64,000 nucleotides of DNA from Cyanobacterium stanieri LEGE 03274 (GCF_015207825.1 NZ_JADEWC010000003.1:1-64000), one strand, 5' to 3'. Positions 46,697 through 56,344 are shown, counted from the first letter of the stretch. The notes: generated by a model from the letters alone, not told the origin. Program-made: numbers and translations.

Positions 46697-47362
46697 ATGT
46701 TTTTATTTGGACTCGGAGACAAAAAACTTACCCTACCTAAACCAGAAGAAGCCCTCAAAGGTAGAGACAAAAAAATGCCCCTACCTTCTAAACACTTTGT
46801 CAACGGCAATCCCTTCAAAAGCGAATATCCAGCCCATATGGAAAAAGCCCTATTTGGTATGGGTTGTTTTTGGGGCGCTGAAAGAAAATTTTGGCAACTA
46901 GAAACAGGAATCTATCTCACCGCCGTAGGCTACGCTGCAGGTTATACCCCCAACCCCACCTATGAGGAAGTATGTAGCGGTTTAACAGGTCATAACGAAG
47001 TCGTATTAGTAGTATATGATCCTCAGATTATCAGTTATGAAACCCTCTTAAAAGTATTTTGGGAAAACCATAACCCCACCCAAGGAATGCGTCAAGGTAA
47101 CGACAGAGGCACTCAATACCGCTCAGGGATTTACACCTACTCCGCCCAACAAAAAGAATTAGCCCAAAAATCCAAACAAATCTATCAACAACAATTAAAC
47201 CAAGCAGGATACGAAGAAATTACCACCGAAATCCTTGACGCATCCGAATTTTACTTCGCTGAAGGTTACCATCAACAATACCTCGCCAAAAATCCTAACG
47301 GTTATTGTGGTTTAGGAGGTACTAAAGTATCTTTTCCCGAAACTTCCTTCGTCAAAAACTAA
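46697..47362 (+). CDS. msrA: Peptide-methionine (S)-S-oxide reductase
   Basis: 221 aa. Catalytic Cys57 lies in [27 protein letters not shown] and the YRSGIY motif ([12 protein letters not shown]) complete the family pattern, and a late [17 protein letters not shown] holds recycling cysteines. Repairs methionine-S-sulfoxide in proteins using thioredoxin. The N-terminal 50 residues ([20 protein letters not shown]) are the extension seen in plant and cyanobacterial MsrA. No MsrB is adjacent. Confidence 0.97.
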   Translation: MFLFGLGDKKLTLPKPEEALKGRDKKMPLPSKHFVNGNPFKSEYPAHMEKALFGMGCFWGAERKFWQLETGIYLTAVGYAAGYTPNPTYEEVCSGLTGHNEVVLVVYDPQIISYETLLKVFWENHNPTQGMRQGNDRGTQYRSGIYTYSAQQKELAQKSKQIYQQQLNQAGYEEITTEILDASEFYFAEGYHQQYLAKNPNGYCGLGGTKVSFPETSFVKN

Positions 47363-47460
47363 AAGTATCAACAATTGTGAACCTTTCTTTGGAAAGAGAT
47401 CTTTTTTAAGTTAACCTGATAATAAACCGTTTTTTTTCTTTAAATTAAATTCGAGGTCGT

Positions 47461-47601
47461 ATGTCTGATCTAAATCGTGGCATCATGAAATTTGAAGGTG
47501 CTGATAAACCAATTATTGTCGGGGTTTCCGCTTTTATCATACTCGGCAGTATTACCGCATTAATTATCTGGGCTCTCAATTCTGCCTATGCTGTTATGTA
47601 A
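47461..47601 (+). CDS. 46-aa single-helix membrane protein, possibly Psb35-related
   Basis: ATG at 47461 opens a 46-residue frame beginning MSDLNRGIMKFEGADKP, then one transmembrane helix (about residues 18-39) and a short NSAYAVM tail. A terminator-like hairpin follows 19 bp after the stop. The soluble-head, one-helix design resembles small thylakoid subunits, and a link to Psb35-type photosystem II proteins is possible, though recalled only loosely. It lies 98 bp after msrA on the same strand. Confidence 0.7.
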   Translation: MSDLNRGIMKFEGADKPIIVGVSAFIILGSITALIIWALNSAYAVM

Positions 47602-47619
47602 TCTATGATAGCCTTGACT

Positions 47620-47643
47620 AAGGGGGGTTAAATCCCCTCTTTT
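47620..47643 (+). terminator. Terminator-like hairpin after the 46-aa membrane protein
   Basis: AAGGGG and CCCCT arms around an AT-rich loop are followed by CTTTT. It starts 19 bp after the stop at 47601. Confidence 0.55.
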
Positions 47644-47689
47644 AACTAAAAAATTGAAATCAAACCATCGGGATTAACAAATAACCAAA

Positions 47690-48043
47690 GTGATTGTTTT
47701 TAAACCTAGAGAAATAGTTTGTTTAGATAATCAAAATAAATCTTTATATTGTGAAATAATTGACGTTCTTACACAACAGAATAAATGTTGGGTGCGACCT
47801 CTTATGCTGGTAAATTTTGCGGAAAAAAATACCTATGAAAAAGCCATAAAAAACATTGAAGATTTACGTTTTACCTCAGATTTGTTATGGAATACCCAAT
47901 CTTTTCGTCCGGTTTTTGATACTGAATATATTAATTTTTCTTGCCAATTGCCTGAATTTGAATTTGACGATAAAAAACTCTTAAATGCCAAAAAAATTCT
48001 CAGACACTTCATTCAAGATTTATGGTCATTTAATGATAAATAA
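47690..48043 (+). CDS. Conserved cyanobacterial hypothetical protein
   Basis: 117 aa, read from a GTG at 47690 because no ATG fits the start MIVFKPREIVCLDNQNKSLY. Soluble, with a mixed alpha/beta look: an N-terminal beta-rich half (CEIIDVLTQQNKCWVRPLML) and a C-terminal helix (KILRHFIQDLWSF). No motif or family of known function recognised. It lies between the 46-aa membrane protein and the EF-G gene; 313 bp separate it from the latter. Confidence 0.65.
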   Translation: MIVFKPREIVCLDNQNKSLYCEIIDVLTQQNKCWVRPLMLVNFAEKNTYEKAIKNIEDLRFTSDLLWNTQSFRPVFDTEYINFSCQLPEFEFDDKKLLNAKKILRHFIQDLWSFNDK

Positions 48044-48356
48044 ATCCAGAAAATAAATCTATAAAAAAAGATAACCTTTTATTATCGCCCATAGATTAGC
48101 TTCATGGGGTAACTTGTTTATATAATGTAACGCTATGATATAATCAACTAGAACATTTCAAAACCTTGAAAAATAGATATAGACAGAAAGTAATCGTCAA
48201 GCCTAGGCTAAAAACCAAAGTCTATAATCATTCAATATCAAGACTATGAATAAAGTTGCCACTAGCTAGAGTGCAACAATTTTTTTACTCAACCACCTAA
48301 AAAAATAAAACAAAATTTAGGTAAGAAAACATAAGCTGTATATTTATAGATAAATT
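48044..48356. other. 313-base leader of the EF-G gene
   Basis: A probable promoter (48114-48144) leaves about 205 nt of untranslated leader before the ATG at 48357. No riboswitch or protein-binding RNA was recognised. GAAAAATAG and AAGACTATGAATAAAGTTGCC lie in the leader without an extended frame. Confidence 0.4.
48114..48144 (+). promoter_or_regulatory. Probable promoter of the EF-G gene
   Basis: TTGTTT at 48114-48119 and TATAAT at 48139-48144 with a 19-bp spacer, the -10 being a perfect consensus. Confidence 0.45.
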
Positions 48357-50450
48357 ATGAAAAAGGACCTCGCTCGATATAGAAATATTGGGATTTTTGC
48401 CCACGTTGACGCTGGAAAAACCACTACTACAGAAAGAATCCTAAAATTAACTGGTAAAATTCATAAACTTGGCGAAGTACATGATGGAGCCGCTACCACC
48501 GACTTTATGGAACAGGAGCAGGAGCGAGGAATCACCATTCAATCCGCCGCTACAAGTTGTTTCTGGAAAGATTATCAATTCAATATCATTGATACTCCAG
48601 GCCACGTGGACTTTACCATCGAGGTATATCGTTCTTTAAAAGTTCTTGATGGTGGTATTGGGGTATTCTGTGGTTCTGGTGGGGTTGAACCTCAGTCGGA
48701 AACCAACTGGCGTTATGCTAATGATTCTAAGGTTTCTCGTATCATCTATGTTAATAAATTAGACCGTACTGGGGCTGATTTTTATAGTGTTGTGAAGCAA
48801 GTAAAAGAAATTCTGGCGGCGACTCCCTTGGTGATGGTATTACCCATCGGTGTTGAAACCGAATTTAAAGGGGTTGTGGATTTATTAACCCGTAAGGCAT
48901 GGATTTGGGATGATTCTGGAGATCCCATGAACTACACCATCGAAGATGTTCCTGCGGACATGGAAGAAGACGTAGAAATGTACCGTGAACAGTTGATTGA
49001 AACTGCGGTGGAACAGGATGAGGAATTGATGGAAAAATATCTTGAAGGTGAAGAAATTGCCATCGAGGATATTAAACGTTGTATCCGTAAAGGTACCCGT
49101 GATCTAGCTTTCTTCCCCACCTATTGCGGTTCTTCTTTCAAAAATAAAGGGGTACAATTAGTTTTGGATGCGGTGGTTGATTATTTACCTGCTCCTAATG
49201 AAGTTAATCCTCAGCCTATTGTAGATTTGGAAGGTAACGAAACTGGTGAATTTGCCAAAGTTGATGCAGAAGAGCCTTTCAGAGCTTTAGCTTTCAAGAT
49301 TATGGACGATCGCTACGGCGCCCTTACCTTTACTCGTATTTATTCTGGTGTCCTCGAAAAAGGTATGACTGTATTAAATACAGCCACTGGTAAGAGTGAG
49401 CGTGTGGGTAGAATTGTGGAAATGCACGCTAATGATCGTATTGAAATTGATCAAGCCCAAGCAGGAGACATCGTGGCTATTGTAGGGATGAAAAACATCC
49501 AAACTGGTCACACTATCTGTGATCCTAACAATCCTGCTACCCTTGAACCCATGGTATTCCCTGAGCCTGTAATCTCTATTGCCATCAAACCTACCCAAAA
49601 AGGTGGTAATGAAAAAATGGGTATGGCTCTTAGTAAAATGGTTCAAGAAGATCCTTCTTTCTATGTGGAAACTGACCAAGAAAGCGGTGAAACCATTATT
49701 AAAGGGATGGGTGAATTACACCTTGATATTAAGGTGGACATCCTCAAACGTACCCACGGGGTAGAAGTAGAAGTTGGTAAACCTCAAGTGGCTTACCGTG
49801 AGTCTATCACCAAGGTAATTAATGATAGCTATACCCATAAGAAACAGTCTGGGGGTTCTGGACAATTTGGACGTATTGACTACACCATTGAACCTGGTGA
49901 ACCTGGTACTGGATTCCAGTTTGAATCTAAGGTAACTGGTGGTAATGTTCCCCGTGAATTCTGGCCTGCGGTTAATAAAGGTTTTGAAAGCAGTATCGAA
50001 AAAGGTGTATTAGCTGGTTATCCTTGTGTGGATCTCAAGGTTACTTTAACTGATGGTGCTTTCCACCCTGTGGATTCTAGTGCGATCGCCTTTGAAATCG
50101 CAGCTAAAGCGGGTTATCGTCAATCTATTCCTAAAGCCGGTCCTCAAATCCTTGAGCCTATTATGAATGTGGATGTATTTACCCCTGAAGATCACATCGG
50201 AGACGTAATTGGTGATATTAACCGTCGTCGTGGCATGATTAAATCTCAAAATACTACTCCCATGGGCGTAAGAATTAAGGCTGAAGCTCCTTTAAGTGAG
50301 ATGTTTGGTTATATTGGTGATTTACGTACCATGACTTCTGGACGTGGTCAATTCTCCATGGAATTCTCCCATTATGCTCCTTGTCCCAAGAATATCGCTG
50401 ATGAGGTAATCAAGGAAGCTAAAGAGCGTGAATTGGCTTTGGCTAAATAA
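48357..50450 (+). CDS. fusA: Elongation factor G, divergent paralog type
   Basis: 697 aa with all EF-G domains. GTPase motifs: [21 protein letters not shown] and NKLD. The segment [18 protein letters not shown] departs from the usual AVGGVQPQSETVWRQA of canonical EF-G, and the gene is not in a str operon (no rpsL, rpsG or tuf nearby). It therefore looks like one of the extra EF-G genes that cyanobacteria carry, rather than the main translocase; a role in ribosome recycling or stress translation is possible but unproven. Transcribed alone, with a clear terminator. Confidence 0.9.
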   Translation: MKKDLARYRNIGIFAHVDAGKTTTTERILKLTGKIHKLGEVHDGAATTDFMEQEQERGITIQSAATSCFWKDYQFNIIDTPGHVDFTIEVYRSLKVLDGGIGVFCGSGGVEPQSETNWRYANDSKVSRIIYVNKLDRTGADFYSVVKQVKEILAATPLVMVLPIGVETEFKGVVDLLTRKAWIWDDSGDPMNYTIEDVPADMEEDVEMYREQLIETAVEQDEELMEKYLEGEEIAIEDIKRCIRKGTRDLAFFPTYCGSSFKNKGVQLVLDAVVDYLPAPNEVNPQPIVDLEGNETGEFAKVDAEEPFRALAFKIMDDRYGALTFTRIYSGVLEKGMTVLNTATGKSERVGRIVEMHANDRIEIDQAQAGDIVAIVGMKNIQTGHTICDPNNPATLEPMVFPEPVISIAIKPTQKGGNEKMGMALSKMVQEDPSFYVETDQESGETIIKGMGELHLDIKVDILKRTHGVEVEVGKPQVAYRESITKVINDSYTHKKQSGGSGQFGRIDYTIEPGEPGTGFQFESKVTGGNVPREFWPAVNKGFESSIEKGVLAGYPCVDLKVTLTDGAFHPVDSSAIAFEIAAKAGYRQSIPKAGPQILEPIMNVDVFTPEDHIGDVIGDINRRRGMIKSQNTTPMGVRIKAEAPLSEMFGYIGDLRTMTSGRGQFSMEFSHYAPCPKNIADEVIKEAKERELALAK

Positions 50451-50483
50451 TCACAATTATTCATAACTGAATAGTTTTTATAA

Positions 50484-50506
50484 GGTGGGCAATGCCCATC
50501 TTTTTT
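50484..50506 (+). terminator. Intrinsic terminator of the EF-G gene
   Basis: GGTGGGC-AAT-GCCCATC with one G-U pair is followed by six T residues, 33 bp after the stop. It is the same stem as after rnj. Confidence 0.85.
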
Positions 50507-50597
50507 ATGGTTATTTTCCGTTGAAATTTACCTTTTTTTTGTGAACTTCAGCGTTTATTATGTTAGGTTGTGGGCAGTTGTGAGGAGTTAACTGATA

Positions 50598-50798
50598 ATG
50601 AAGGCTTGGCTTGTTTTGTTTGCGTTATTGTTTGTTCTGGCTCAGTTTGGCTTATGGGTAAAGACTTTTATTGCTCCTTTGCCATGGTATATTTTTGGAG
50701 GAATTTTATTGGCGATCGCCTCTAACTATGAAAAAGCTATTACCAATATGATCAATAGTCAAATGGATAAGGTATTTAAAGGAAATAATCATGAGTAA
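50598..50798 (+). CDS. Small conserved membrane protein
   Basis: 66 aa with two hydrophobic segments (LVLFALLFVLAQFGLWV and PLPWYIFGGILLAIAS) and a short charged tail. Its last 8 bases overlap the start of rnhA (ATGAGTAA), so the two are translationally coupled and one operon. The family is common next to cyanobacterial RNase HI but has no known function; no catalytic motif is visible. Confidence 0.75.
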   Translation: MKAWLVLFALLFVLAQFGLWVKTFIAPLPWYIFGGILLAIASNYEKAITNMINSQMDKVFKGNNHE

Positions 50799-51273
50799 AC
50801 AAGGGCTACAAGAAGTAGAAATTTATACCGATGGTTCTTGTCTGCGCAATCCGGGGGCTGGGGGTTACGGAGTAGTATTATTATATGGGCAACACCGTAA
50901 GGAGTTGTCAGGGGGATTTAGTTTAACCACTAATAACCGTATGGAAATTTTTGCGGTCATCGCTGGGTTAAGCTCCCTCAAGAAAAAATGTCAAGTCAAA
51001 TTATATACTGATTCTCAATACGTGGTTAATGCCATTAGTAAAGGATGGGCGCAGAAGTGGGAAAAAAATGGTTGGAAGCGCAATGCCAAAGAAAAAGCAA
51101 AAAATCCTGATTTGTGGGCAGATTTATTGGCTCTGTGTCGTCAACATGACGTAGAATTTATCTGGGTTAAAGGTCATGCTGGTAATAAAGAAAATGAAAG
51201 GTGCGATCGCCTTGCTTTTGAGGCCGCCCATGGCTCTAATTTACCCCCCGACGAAAATTATCAATCTGAATAA
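50791..51273 (+). CDS. rnhA: Ribonuclease HI
   Basis: 160 aa. The four catalytic acidic residues are visible: Asp in EIYTDGSCLRNPG, Glu in NNRMEIFAVI, Asp in LYTDSQYVVNAI and Asp in ENERCDRLAFEAA, with the basic handle GWAQKWEKNGWKRNA. Removes the RNA strand of RNA-DNA hybrids such as R-loops and primers. Overlaps the upstream small membrane protein gene by 8 bp; ssb follows after 53 bp. Confidence 0.97.
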   Translation: MSKQGLQEVEIYTDGSCLRNPGAGGYGVVLLYGQHRKELSGGFSLTTNNRMEIFAVIAGLSSLKKKCQVKLYTDSQYVVNAISKGWAQKWEKNGWKRNAKEKAKNPDLWADLLALCRQHDVEFIWVKGHAGNKENERCDRLAFEAAHGSNLPPDENYQSE

Positions 51274-51326
51274 TTGCCTTAGATCATAGTATAATATTAG
51301 TACATTATGAGAGTGTAGGCAAAAGT

Positions 51327-51683
51327 ATGAGTCTAAACATTGTTAATTTAGTAGGTCGTACGGGTACAGATCCTGAAGTTCGTTATTTTGACTCTGGAAG
51401 TGTTAAATGTCGTCTCACCCTAGCGGTGAATCGTCGTAGTAAAAGGGATGAAGGCCCCGATTGGTTTGAGTTAGAAATTTGGGGAAAAACTGCGGAAATT
51501 GCAGGAAATTACACTAAAAAAGGTAGTTTAATTGGTATTCAAGGATCACTAAAAATTGATACCTGGAGCGATCGTAACACAGGGGCAAATCGTTCAAAAC
51601 CCGTTATAAGAGTTAGTAACCTTGATTTATTAGGCTCGAAACGGGATAATGAAAACTACAATTCCGATAATGATGAATTCTAA
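51327..51683 (+). CDS. ssb: Single-stranded DNA-binding protein
   Basis: 118 aa, short. The OB-fold is complete: NIVNLVGRTGTDPEVRYFD, FELEIWGKTAEIAGNYTKKG and GSLKIDTWSDRNTG. Little beyond the fold remains: an acidic tail of about 15 residues ending DNDEF. Bacterial SSBs usually end in DDDIPF-like partner-binding tips; DEF is the cyanobacterial variant. Short SSB genes can coexist with a longer housekeeping SSB, so this may be either one. A glycosyltransferase starts only 6 bp after its stop, so read-through is likely. Confidence 0.92.
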   Translation: MSLNIVNLVGRTGTDPEVRYFDSGSVKCRLTLAVNRRSKRDEGPDWFELEIWGKTAEIAGNYTKKGSLIGIQGSLKIDTWSDRNTGANRSKPVIRVSNLDLLGSKRDNENYNSDNDEF

Positions 51684-51689
51684 GTTTTC

Positions 51690-52817
51690 ATGAAAACAGC
51701 ATTGGTCCATGAATGGTTAACCCCCAAGGCGACGGGAGGTTCGGAGTTAGTAGTTAAAGAGATTTTAGAGCTAATAGATAATATTGAACTATATGCCCTC
51801 ATCGATTTCGAGTCTTCCAATCCTCAAAGTTACCTTTATGGACGAAAAATCAACACTTCTTTCCTACAACATTTTCCCCTGAGCAAAAACGGCATCCAAA
51901 ACTATTTACCCCTATTGCCCATTGCCGTAGAGCAACTAAATGTAACAGAATATGATTTGGTGTTATCTTCTTCCCATGCAGTAGCAAAAGGGATAATCAC
52001 CACCCCCGCTCAACTTCATATTTGTTATTGCCATACTCCCATGCGCTATGCTTGGGATTTAACCTTTGACTATCTCCAGCGCACCTCACCCCTCAAAGGA
52101 TTTTTTGCCCGTTATTTCCTCCACAAAATAAGACAATGGGATGTAATCTCAGCCCATCGGGTAGATTACTTTATCGCTAATTCCCACCACACAGCGAGAA
52201 GAATATGGCGTTGTTATCGTCGGGAAGCAGAAGTAATTTATCCCCCCGTACAGGTAGATAAGTTTCCCTTTGAGGCTCAAAAATCAGATTTTTACGTAAT
52301 TGTATCTCGCCTTGTCAGTTATAAAAAAGTATCCCTCATTGTTGAAGCCTTTAATCAACTAGGAAAACCTTTAGTTGTCATTGGGGATGGCCCTGAATAT
52401 AAATCCATACAAGCCCTTGCCAAGCCTAATATTACCCTTTTAGGGTCAGTGGATGACATAACCCTTAAAAAATATTTATCCTCCGCTAAGGCTTTTATAT
52501 ACGGTGCTTGTGAAGATTTTGGCATCGCCATTGTAGAAGCCCAAGCCTGTGGCACTCCTGTGATTGCCTATGGGCAAGGGGGAGCTTTAGAAACGGTTAT
52601 TGACATACGAACCCATCAGGATACTGGCACGGGGCTTTTTTTCTCATCTCAAACCGTAGAATCATTGGTTGATGCTGTCAATAATTTTGAAAATTTATTA
52701 CCCCATTTCCATGCCGAAAATTGTCTTATTAATGCTCAAAGGTTCAGTTTACAAAGATTTCAACAGTCATATCAACAATTCATTGATCAATGTTTATATG
52801 AATTTAGTCCAAAATAA
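51690..52817 (+). CDS. Glycosyltransferase family 4
   Basis: 375 aa, GT-B fold. N-terminal HEWLTPKATGGSELVVKEIL and CYCHTPMRYAWDL are typical of mannosyl-type GT4 enzymes in exopolysaccharide loci; the C-terminal lobe has YVIVSRLVSYKKVSLIVEA and the donor-binding EX7E region DFGIAIVEAQACGTPVIAYG. Starts 6 bp after ssb; the next gene is a polyprenyl-phosphate sugar transferase. First gene of the exopolysaccharide-like region. Confidence 0.9.
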   Translation: MKTALVHEWLTPKATGGSELVVKEILELIDNIELYALIDFESSNPQSYLYGRKINTSFLQHFPLSKNGIQNYLPLLPIAVEQLNVTEYDLVLSSSHAVAKGIITTPAQLHICYCHTPMRYAWDLTFDYLQRTSPLKGFFARYFLHKIRQWDVISAHRVDYFIANSHHTARRIWRCYRREAEVIYPPVQVDKFPFEAQKSDFYVIVSRLVSYKKVSLIVEAFNQLGKPLVVIGDGPEYKSIQALAKPNITLLGSVDDITLKKYLSSAKAFIYGACEDFGIAIVEAQACGTPVIAYGQGGALETVIDIRTHQDTGTGLFFSSQTVESLVDAVNNFENLLPHFHAENCLINAQRFSLQRFQQSYQQFIDQCLYEFSPK

Positions 52818-52882
52818 ACAATTCATCTATCACAATTTTGAGTAATAATAAAACCAACTTAATAAATGAACTATTTTCCCTC

Positions 52883-52924
52883 AATTATCGAGATATTTAA
52901 AATATTTTGTTCTCGATGATAATT
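52883..52924 (+). promoter_or_regulatory. Inverted repeat in the leader of the sugar transferase gene
   Basis: AATTATCGAG (52883-52892) and CTCGATGATAATT (52912-52924) can pair with a 3-nt bulge around an AT-rich loop. It lies 26 bp before the chosen start codon. Could be a leader stem-loop, an operator or an imperfect terminator for the GT4 gene. Confidence 0.35.
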
Positions 52925-52950
52925 AATCAGGTGTGACTAGAGGAGTAACA

Positions 52951-53652
52951 ATGACCATCAATACCCAATTTTTGTCTAGGAAAAGCGCGCGTAGCTCTAC
53001 AAAATCAAGGGCGATCGCACAATCAACCATTTCCCATAGCTATCGTTATAAAAGAGTATTTGACATTATTTTTTCCGCCACAGTATTAATAATCTGTTTT
53101 CCCATCTACTTTACCATTGCCCTATTAATATTAATTAGCTCCCCTGGACCAATTTTTTACTATCAAGAAAGAGTAGGCAAAAATTTTCAAACTTTTAAAT
53201 GTATTAAGTTTAGAACCATGGTTAAAAATGCTGATCTAATCTTAGACAAAATTTTAGCAGAATGTCCCCATAAAAAAGCTGAATTTGAAAATAATTTTAA
53301 ACTAAAAAAAGATCCTCGTATCACTTGGATTGGTAGATTTTTACGAGCCACAAGTTTAGATGAATTTCCCCAATTTTGGAACGTATTAAAAGGTGATATG
53401 AGTATTGTTGGGCCTCGTCCTCTTGTCCCCAAAGAGCTTTGTATGTATGGTAATAAAATTGATAAAGTATTAACTATCAAGCCAGGGATCACAGGATTAT
53501 GGCAGGTATCGGGAAGAAATGATATTCCTTATAATCGTCGTATTTTAATGGATGTTTATTATGTTATGAATAATAATTTTATGTTTGATATTTGGATTGT
53601 TCTTAAAACTATTGCGGTGATGTTTTTTACTAAAAATAATGGAGCTTATTAA
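52951..53652 (+). CDS. Polyprenyl-phosphate sugar phosphotransferase (PF02397)
   Basis: 233 aa. The start is set at ATG 52951 (MTINTQFLSRKS) because AGGAG lies 5 bases before it; the GTG at 52933 lacks such a site. One transmembrane segment (VFDIIFSATVLIICFPIYFT) is followed by the catalytic cytosolic domain with PIFYYQERVGKNFQTFKCIK, LDEFPQFWNVLKGDMSIVGP and a late PGITGLWQVSGRND. Transfers a hexose-1-phosphate to undecaprenyl phosphate, the first step of capsule or exopolysaccharide repeat synthesis. Confidence 0.94.
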   Translation: MTINTQFLSRKSARSSTKSRAIAQSTISHSYRYKRVFDIIFSATVLIICFPIYFTIALLILISSPGPIFYYQERVGKNFQTFKCIKFRTMVKNADLILDKILAECPHKKAEFENNFKLKKDPRITWIGRFLRATSLDEFPQFWNVLKGDMSIVGPRPLVPKELCMYGNKIDKVLTIKPGITGLWQVSGRNDIPYNRRILMDVYYVMNNNFMFDIWIVLKTIAVMFFTKNNGAY

Positions 53653-53750
53653 TTTTTAAATATGGGTTTATTTTAGGTTATGGAGAAGCTAGAAAATATA
53701 CAGTATTTAGGCATACTATAGCTATCCCCAAAAAACCTATTTATAATAAA

Positions 53751-55148
53751 TTATTTTGTAATATTTCTAGGAGCTATTTTTTGACCTTGATAAAATCTTT
53801 TTTCAATTTTTCCTAGATAAAAGTAACTGACAATACTGATTAAATTAACGATCACTATTGAATAAATAATTACTGGAGATATATTCGGGAAATTAAGAGA
53901 AATCATCGGTAAAAGTGACCAAATAATAGCAGTAAAAATGATTAAAATTTGACGAATGTTTTGAATATTGTTCAGTGCCTGACGACAACTAGAACATTTT
54001 TCTGTATGGGAATGATAACGCTCTAATAAAATATCGTGGGTAGGGGTTGCTGGTAAGTCTTGATTAGGGAATAATTCGGCATTATATTTATTTATCCACT
54101 GTCTAAATTCGGTTACATATAAATCTGCCTTAGTGGGTAAGTAACAGGCTTTTTCATATTTTTCGCTACCGCCTAATTTTTCTAAGTATCGCTCTTGATA
54201 ATGGAGGAAAATTTGATCATCTTCAAGGATAGCATTTTGATTAAGATGGGAATACCAACGAGGGGTTAATTTGATAAAAAATTGAGGAATTTTTGAGGAA
54301 AATTGGAAGGGAAAACGAGCAAACAAACGGCATTTTCCTTTACTAATAGGAGTAGCATAAACCACCGTCATGGTGCGTCCAAATTGTTTAGAGGTTAAGT
54401 CGTGCCACATTAAATTGGGGGCAACAAAGGTAGTATATTGACTGCCTAGCTTACCTTTTCTTGGCCCTTCTTGCCATACTCCATTAAAGCCTTGCCTATT
54501 ACTACTGATAATTTCTAATTCTACCGTAGAAACGTTGGAGCGATCGCCCACAGAACCATGATGAGTATAGGGGATATGACTAGAATCTAAAACATTTTCC
54601 AATAAAGTGAGGGCAGAATAAGGAATATCCCGAAAAGTATTTAACACCAACCATTTATCCTTATCTTCCTCCAAAGGATCTACGATGGGAATAGGAGTTT
54701 TATCCGCATTATCAGGATCACCAGCATAAACAAATAATAAATCCTGCTCAACCTTACAAGGATAAGCCTTCACACAGGCACGGGAAGAAGTATGCGCCCG
54801 TTGATTTTCTTGTTGTTGGGGTATCACCTCACAATCTCCCTCCCCAGAAAAAGCCCAACCATGGTAAGGGCATTCCAACAAACCCTCCTCATTAATTCTC
54901 CCTTCCGTTAAAGGCGCTAAACGATGGGGGCATTTGTCGGTAAATACTCGCCATTGAGAAGTTTTTTCCTCCCACCAAATTACAATATCTTCCCCTAACA
55001 AAGTAAAAGAATTAGGTCGATTTTTTTGCAAATCCTCCACAAAAAACACAGGATACCAAACCTCTTGATAATTAAAATTATCTTCATCCTCTCCCCCCAC
55101 AGGTAAAACTACAGGGGCTTTTGCTTTTTCTAGGGTAGATTGTGTCAT
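53751..55148 (-). CDS. Rieske [2Fe-2S] non-heme oxygenase, PAO/Tic55-like
   Basis: 465 aa. Rieske cluster ligands in CPHRLAPLTEG and CPYHGWAFSGEG near residues 80-110; the mononuclear iron ligands lie in ENVLDSSHIPYTHHG. Late in the protein a CSSCRQAL motif (CxxC) and two transmembrane helices (IFTAIIWSLLPMISL and SIVIVNLISIVSYFYLG) match the pheophorbide a oxygenase / Tic55 / protochlorophyllide oxygenase group of cyanobacteria and chloroplasts. CxxC makes thioredoxin control plausible. Substrate unknown. It interrupts the exopolysaccharide region and is on the opposite strand. Confidence 0.92.
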   Translation of the reverse strand: MTQSTLEKAKAPVVLPVGGEDEDNFNYQEVWYPVFFVEDLQKNRPNSFTLLGEDIVIWWEEKTSQWRVFTDKCPHRLAPLTEGRINEEGLLECPYHGWAFSGEGDCEVIPQQQENQRAHTSSRACVKAYPCKVEQDLLFVYAGDPDNADKTPIPIVDPLEEDKDKWLVLNTFRDIPYSALTLLENVLDSSHIPYTHHGSVGDRSNVSTVELEIISSNRQGFNGVWQEGPRKGKLGSQYTTFVAPNLMWHDLTSKQFGRTMTVVYATPISKGKCRLFARFPFQFSSKIPQFFIKLTPRWYSHLNQNAILEDDQIFLHYQERYLEKLGGSEKYEKACYLPTKADLYVTEFRQWINKYNAELFPNQDLPATPTHDILLERYHSHTEKCSSCRQALNNIQNIRQILIIFTAIIWSLLPMISLNFPNISPVIIYSIVIVNLISIVSYFYLGKIEKRFYQGQKIAPRNITK

Positions 55149-55242
55149 AGGAATTAATTTTAGTAACTATTACAAAATGTTAACAAAAATCCATCCCTGT
55201 CTAAAGTTTAATTACTTTTATTGACAAAATAACATATATGTG

Positions 55243-56235
55243 CTAGTTAGTTTCGTAATAATTCTTATACCAACTTACAAATCTTTCGATGCCCTCCTCA
55301 ATGGAAGTAGTAGGTTTAAAACCGACATCTTGAATTAAATCATCAATATCTGCATAGGTTGTTGGCACATCTCCCGGTTGTATGGGTAAGAAATTCTTTT
55401 CTGCTTTCATACCCAAACAATTTTCAATAACTTCAATAAATCTAGTTAACTCAACGGGTTGATTATTACCTATGTTATATATCTTATAAGGAGGAATTTT
55501 GCTTCTATCCTCAGCTGTTGATGATTGAGGAATATGATTCATCACCCTAATAATTCCCTCCACAATATCATCGATATAGGTAAAATCTCGCTGCATTTTG
55601 CCATAATTAAAAACCTTAATCGGTTTTCCCTCTAAAATAGCCTTAGTAAATAAAAAGTATGCCATATCAGGTCTTCCCCAAGGCCCATAAACGGTGAAAA
55701 AGCGTAATCCCGTACAAGGAATATGATACAGATGACTATAGGTGTGTGCCATTAATTCATTGGCCTTTTTGGTGGCGGCATATAAACTAACAGGATTATC
55801 GACATTGTCGGAGGTGGAAAAAGGAATCTTTTTGTTAGCCCCATAAACTGAGCTAGAGGAGGCGAAAACTAAATGTTTTATGCTATTGTGGCGACAGCAT
55901 TCCAAAAGATTTACAAAACCCACTAGGTTACTATCTACATAGGCATGGGGATTTTCGATGGAATATCTTACCCCTGCTTGGGCGGCTAGATGTATTACAA
56001 AATCAAATTGATTGTTTTTAAATAACTGTTCTAAATTTTTTCTATCCGCTAAATCTAGTTTATGAAAGGTGAAGTTTTTTTGTGTTTCTAATTCTTGTAA
56101 TCGGGCTGTTTTGAGGGAGGTATCGTAGTAATCATTCAGATTATCTATACCGATAACAGATTCTCCTTTGGATAATAATTCTTGAGTTAGATAAAAACCA
56201 ATAAATCCTGCGGCACCTGTTACTAATATATTCAT
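55243..56235 (-). CDS. NAD-dependent nucleotide-sugar epimerase, probable UDP-glucuronate 4-epimerase
   Basis: 330 aa, extended SDR family. NAD-binding GAAGFIG near the N-terminus, [19 protein letters not shown], the conserved [18 protein letters not shown] and catalytic YAATK, with Thr/Ser in FASSSSVYG. The NDYYD and GVRYSIENP motifs match UDP-glucuronate 4-epimerases (CapI/LspL type), which make UDP-galacturonate for acidic polysaccharides. The call between UDP-glucuronate and UDP-glucose epimerase rests on motif recall. Near the SRP RNA gene. Confidence 0.9.
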   Translation of the reverse strand: MNILVTGAAGFIGFYLTQELLSKGESVIGIDNLNDYYDTSLKTARLQELETQKNFTFHKLDLADRKNLEQLFKNNQFDFVIHLAAQAGVRYSIENPHAYVDSNLVGFVNLLECCRHNSIKHLVFASSSSVYGANKKIPFSTSDNVDNPVSLYAATKKANELMAHTYSHLYHIPCTGLRFFTVYGPWGRPDMAYFLFTKAILEGKPIKVFNYGKMQRDFTYIDDIVEGIIRVMNHIPQSSTAEDRSKIPPYKIYNIGNNQPVELTRFIEVIENCLGMKAEKNFLPIQPGDVPTTYADIDDLIQDVGFKPTTSIEEGIERFVSWYKNYYETN

Positions 56236-56307
56236 ATTCTAGTTAGTTTGGGGATATGCTTTTTTGTATTTTATGATGATAATTGATACTGGTAATGATT
56301 GTGGTAG

Positions 56308-56337
56308 TTGAAATTTACCTTTGCAATGGGCTATAAT
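56308..56337 (+). promoter_or_regulatory. Promoter of the SRP RNA gene
   Basis: TTGAAA (56308-56313) and TATAAT (56332-56337) with an 18-bp spacer; transcription would begin about 7 bp downstream, right at the start of the SRP RNA. Confidence 0.7.
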
Positions 56338-56344
56338 ATTAACT

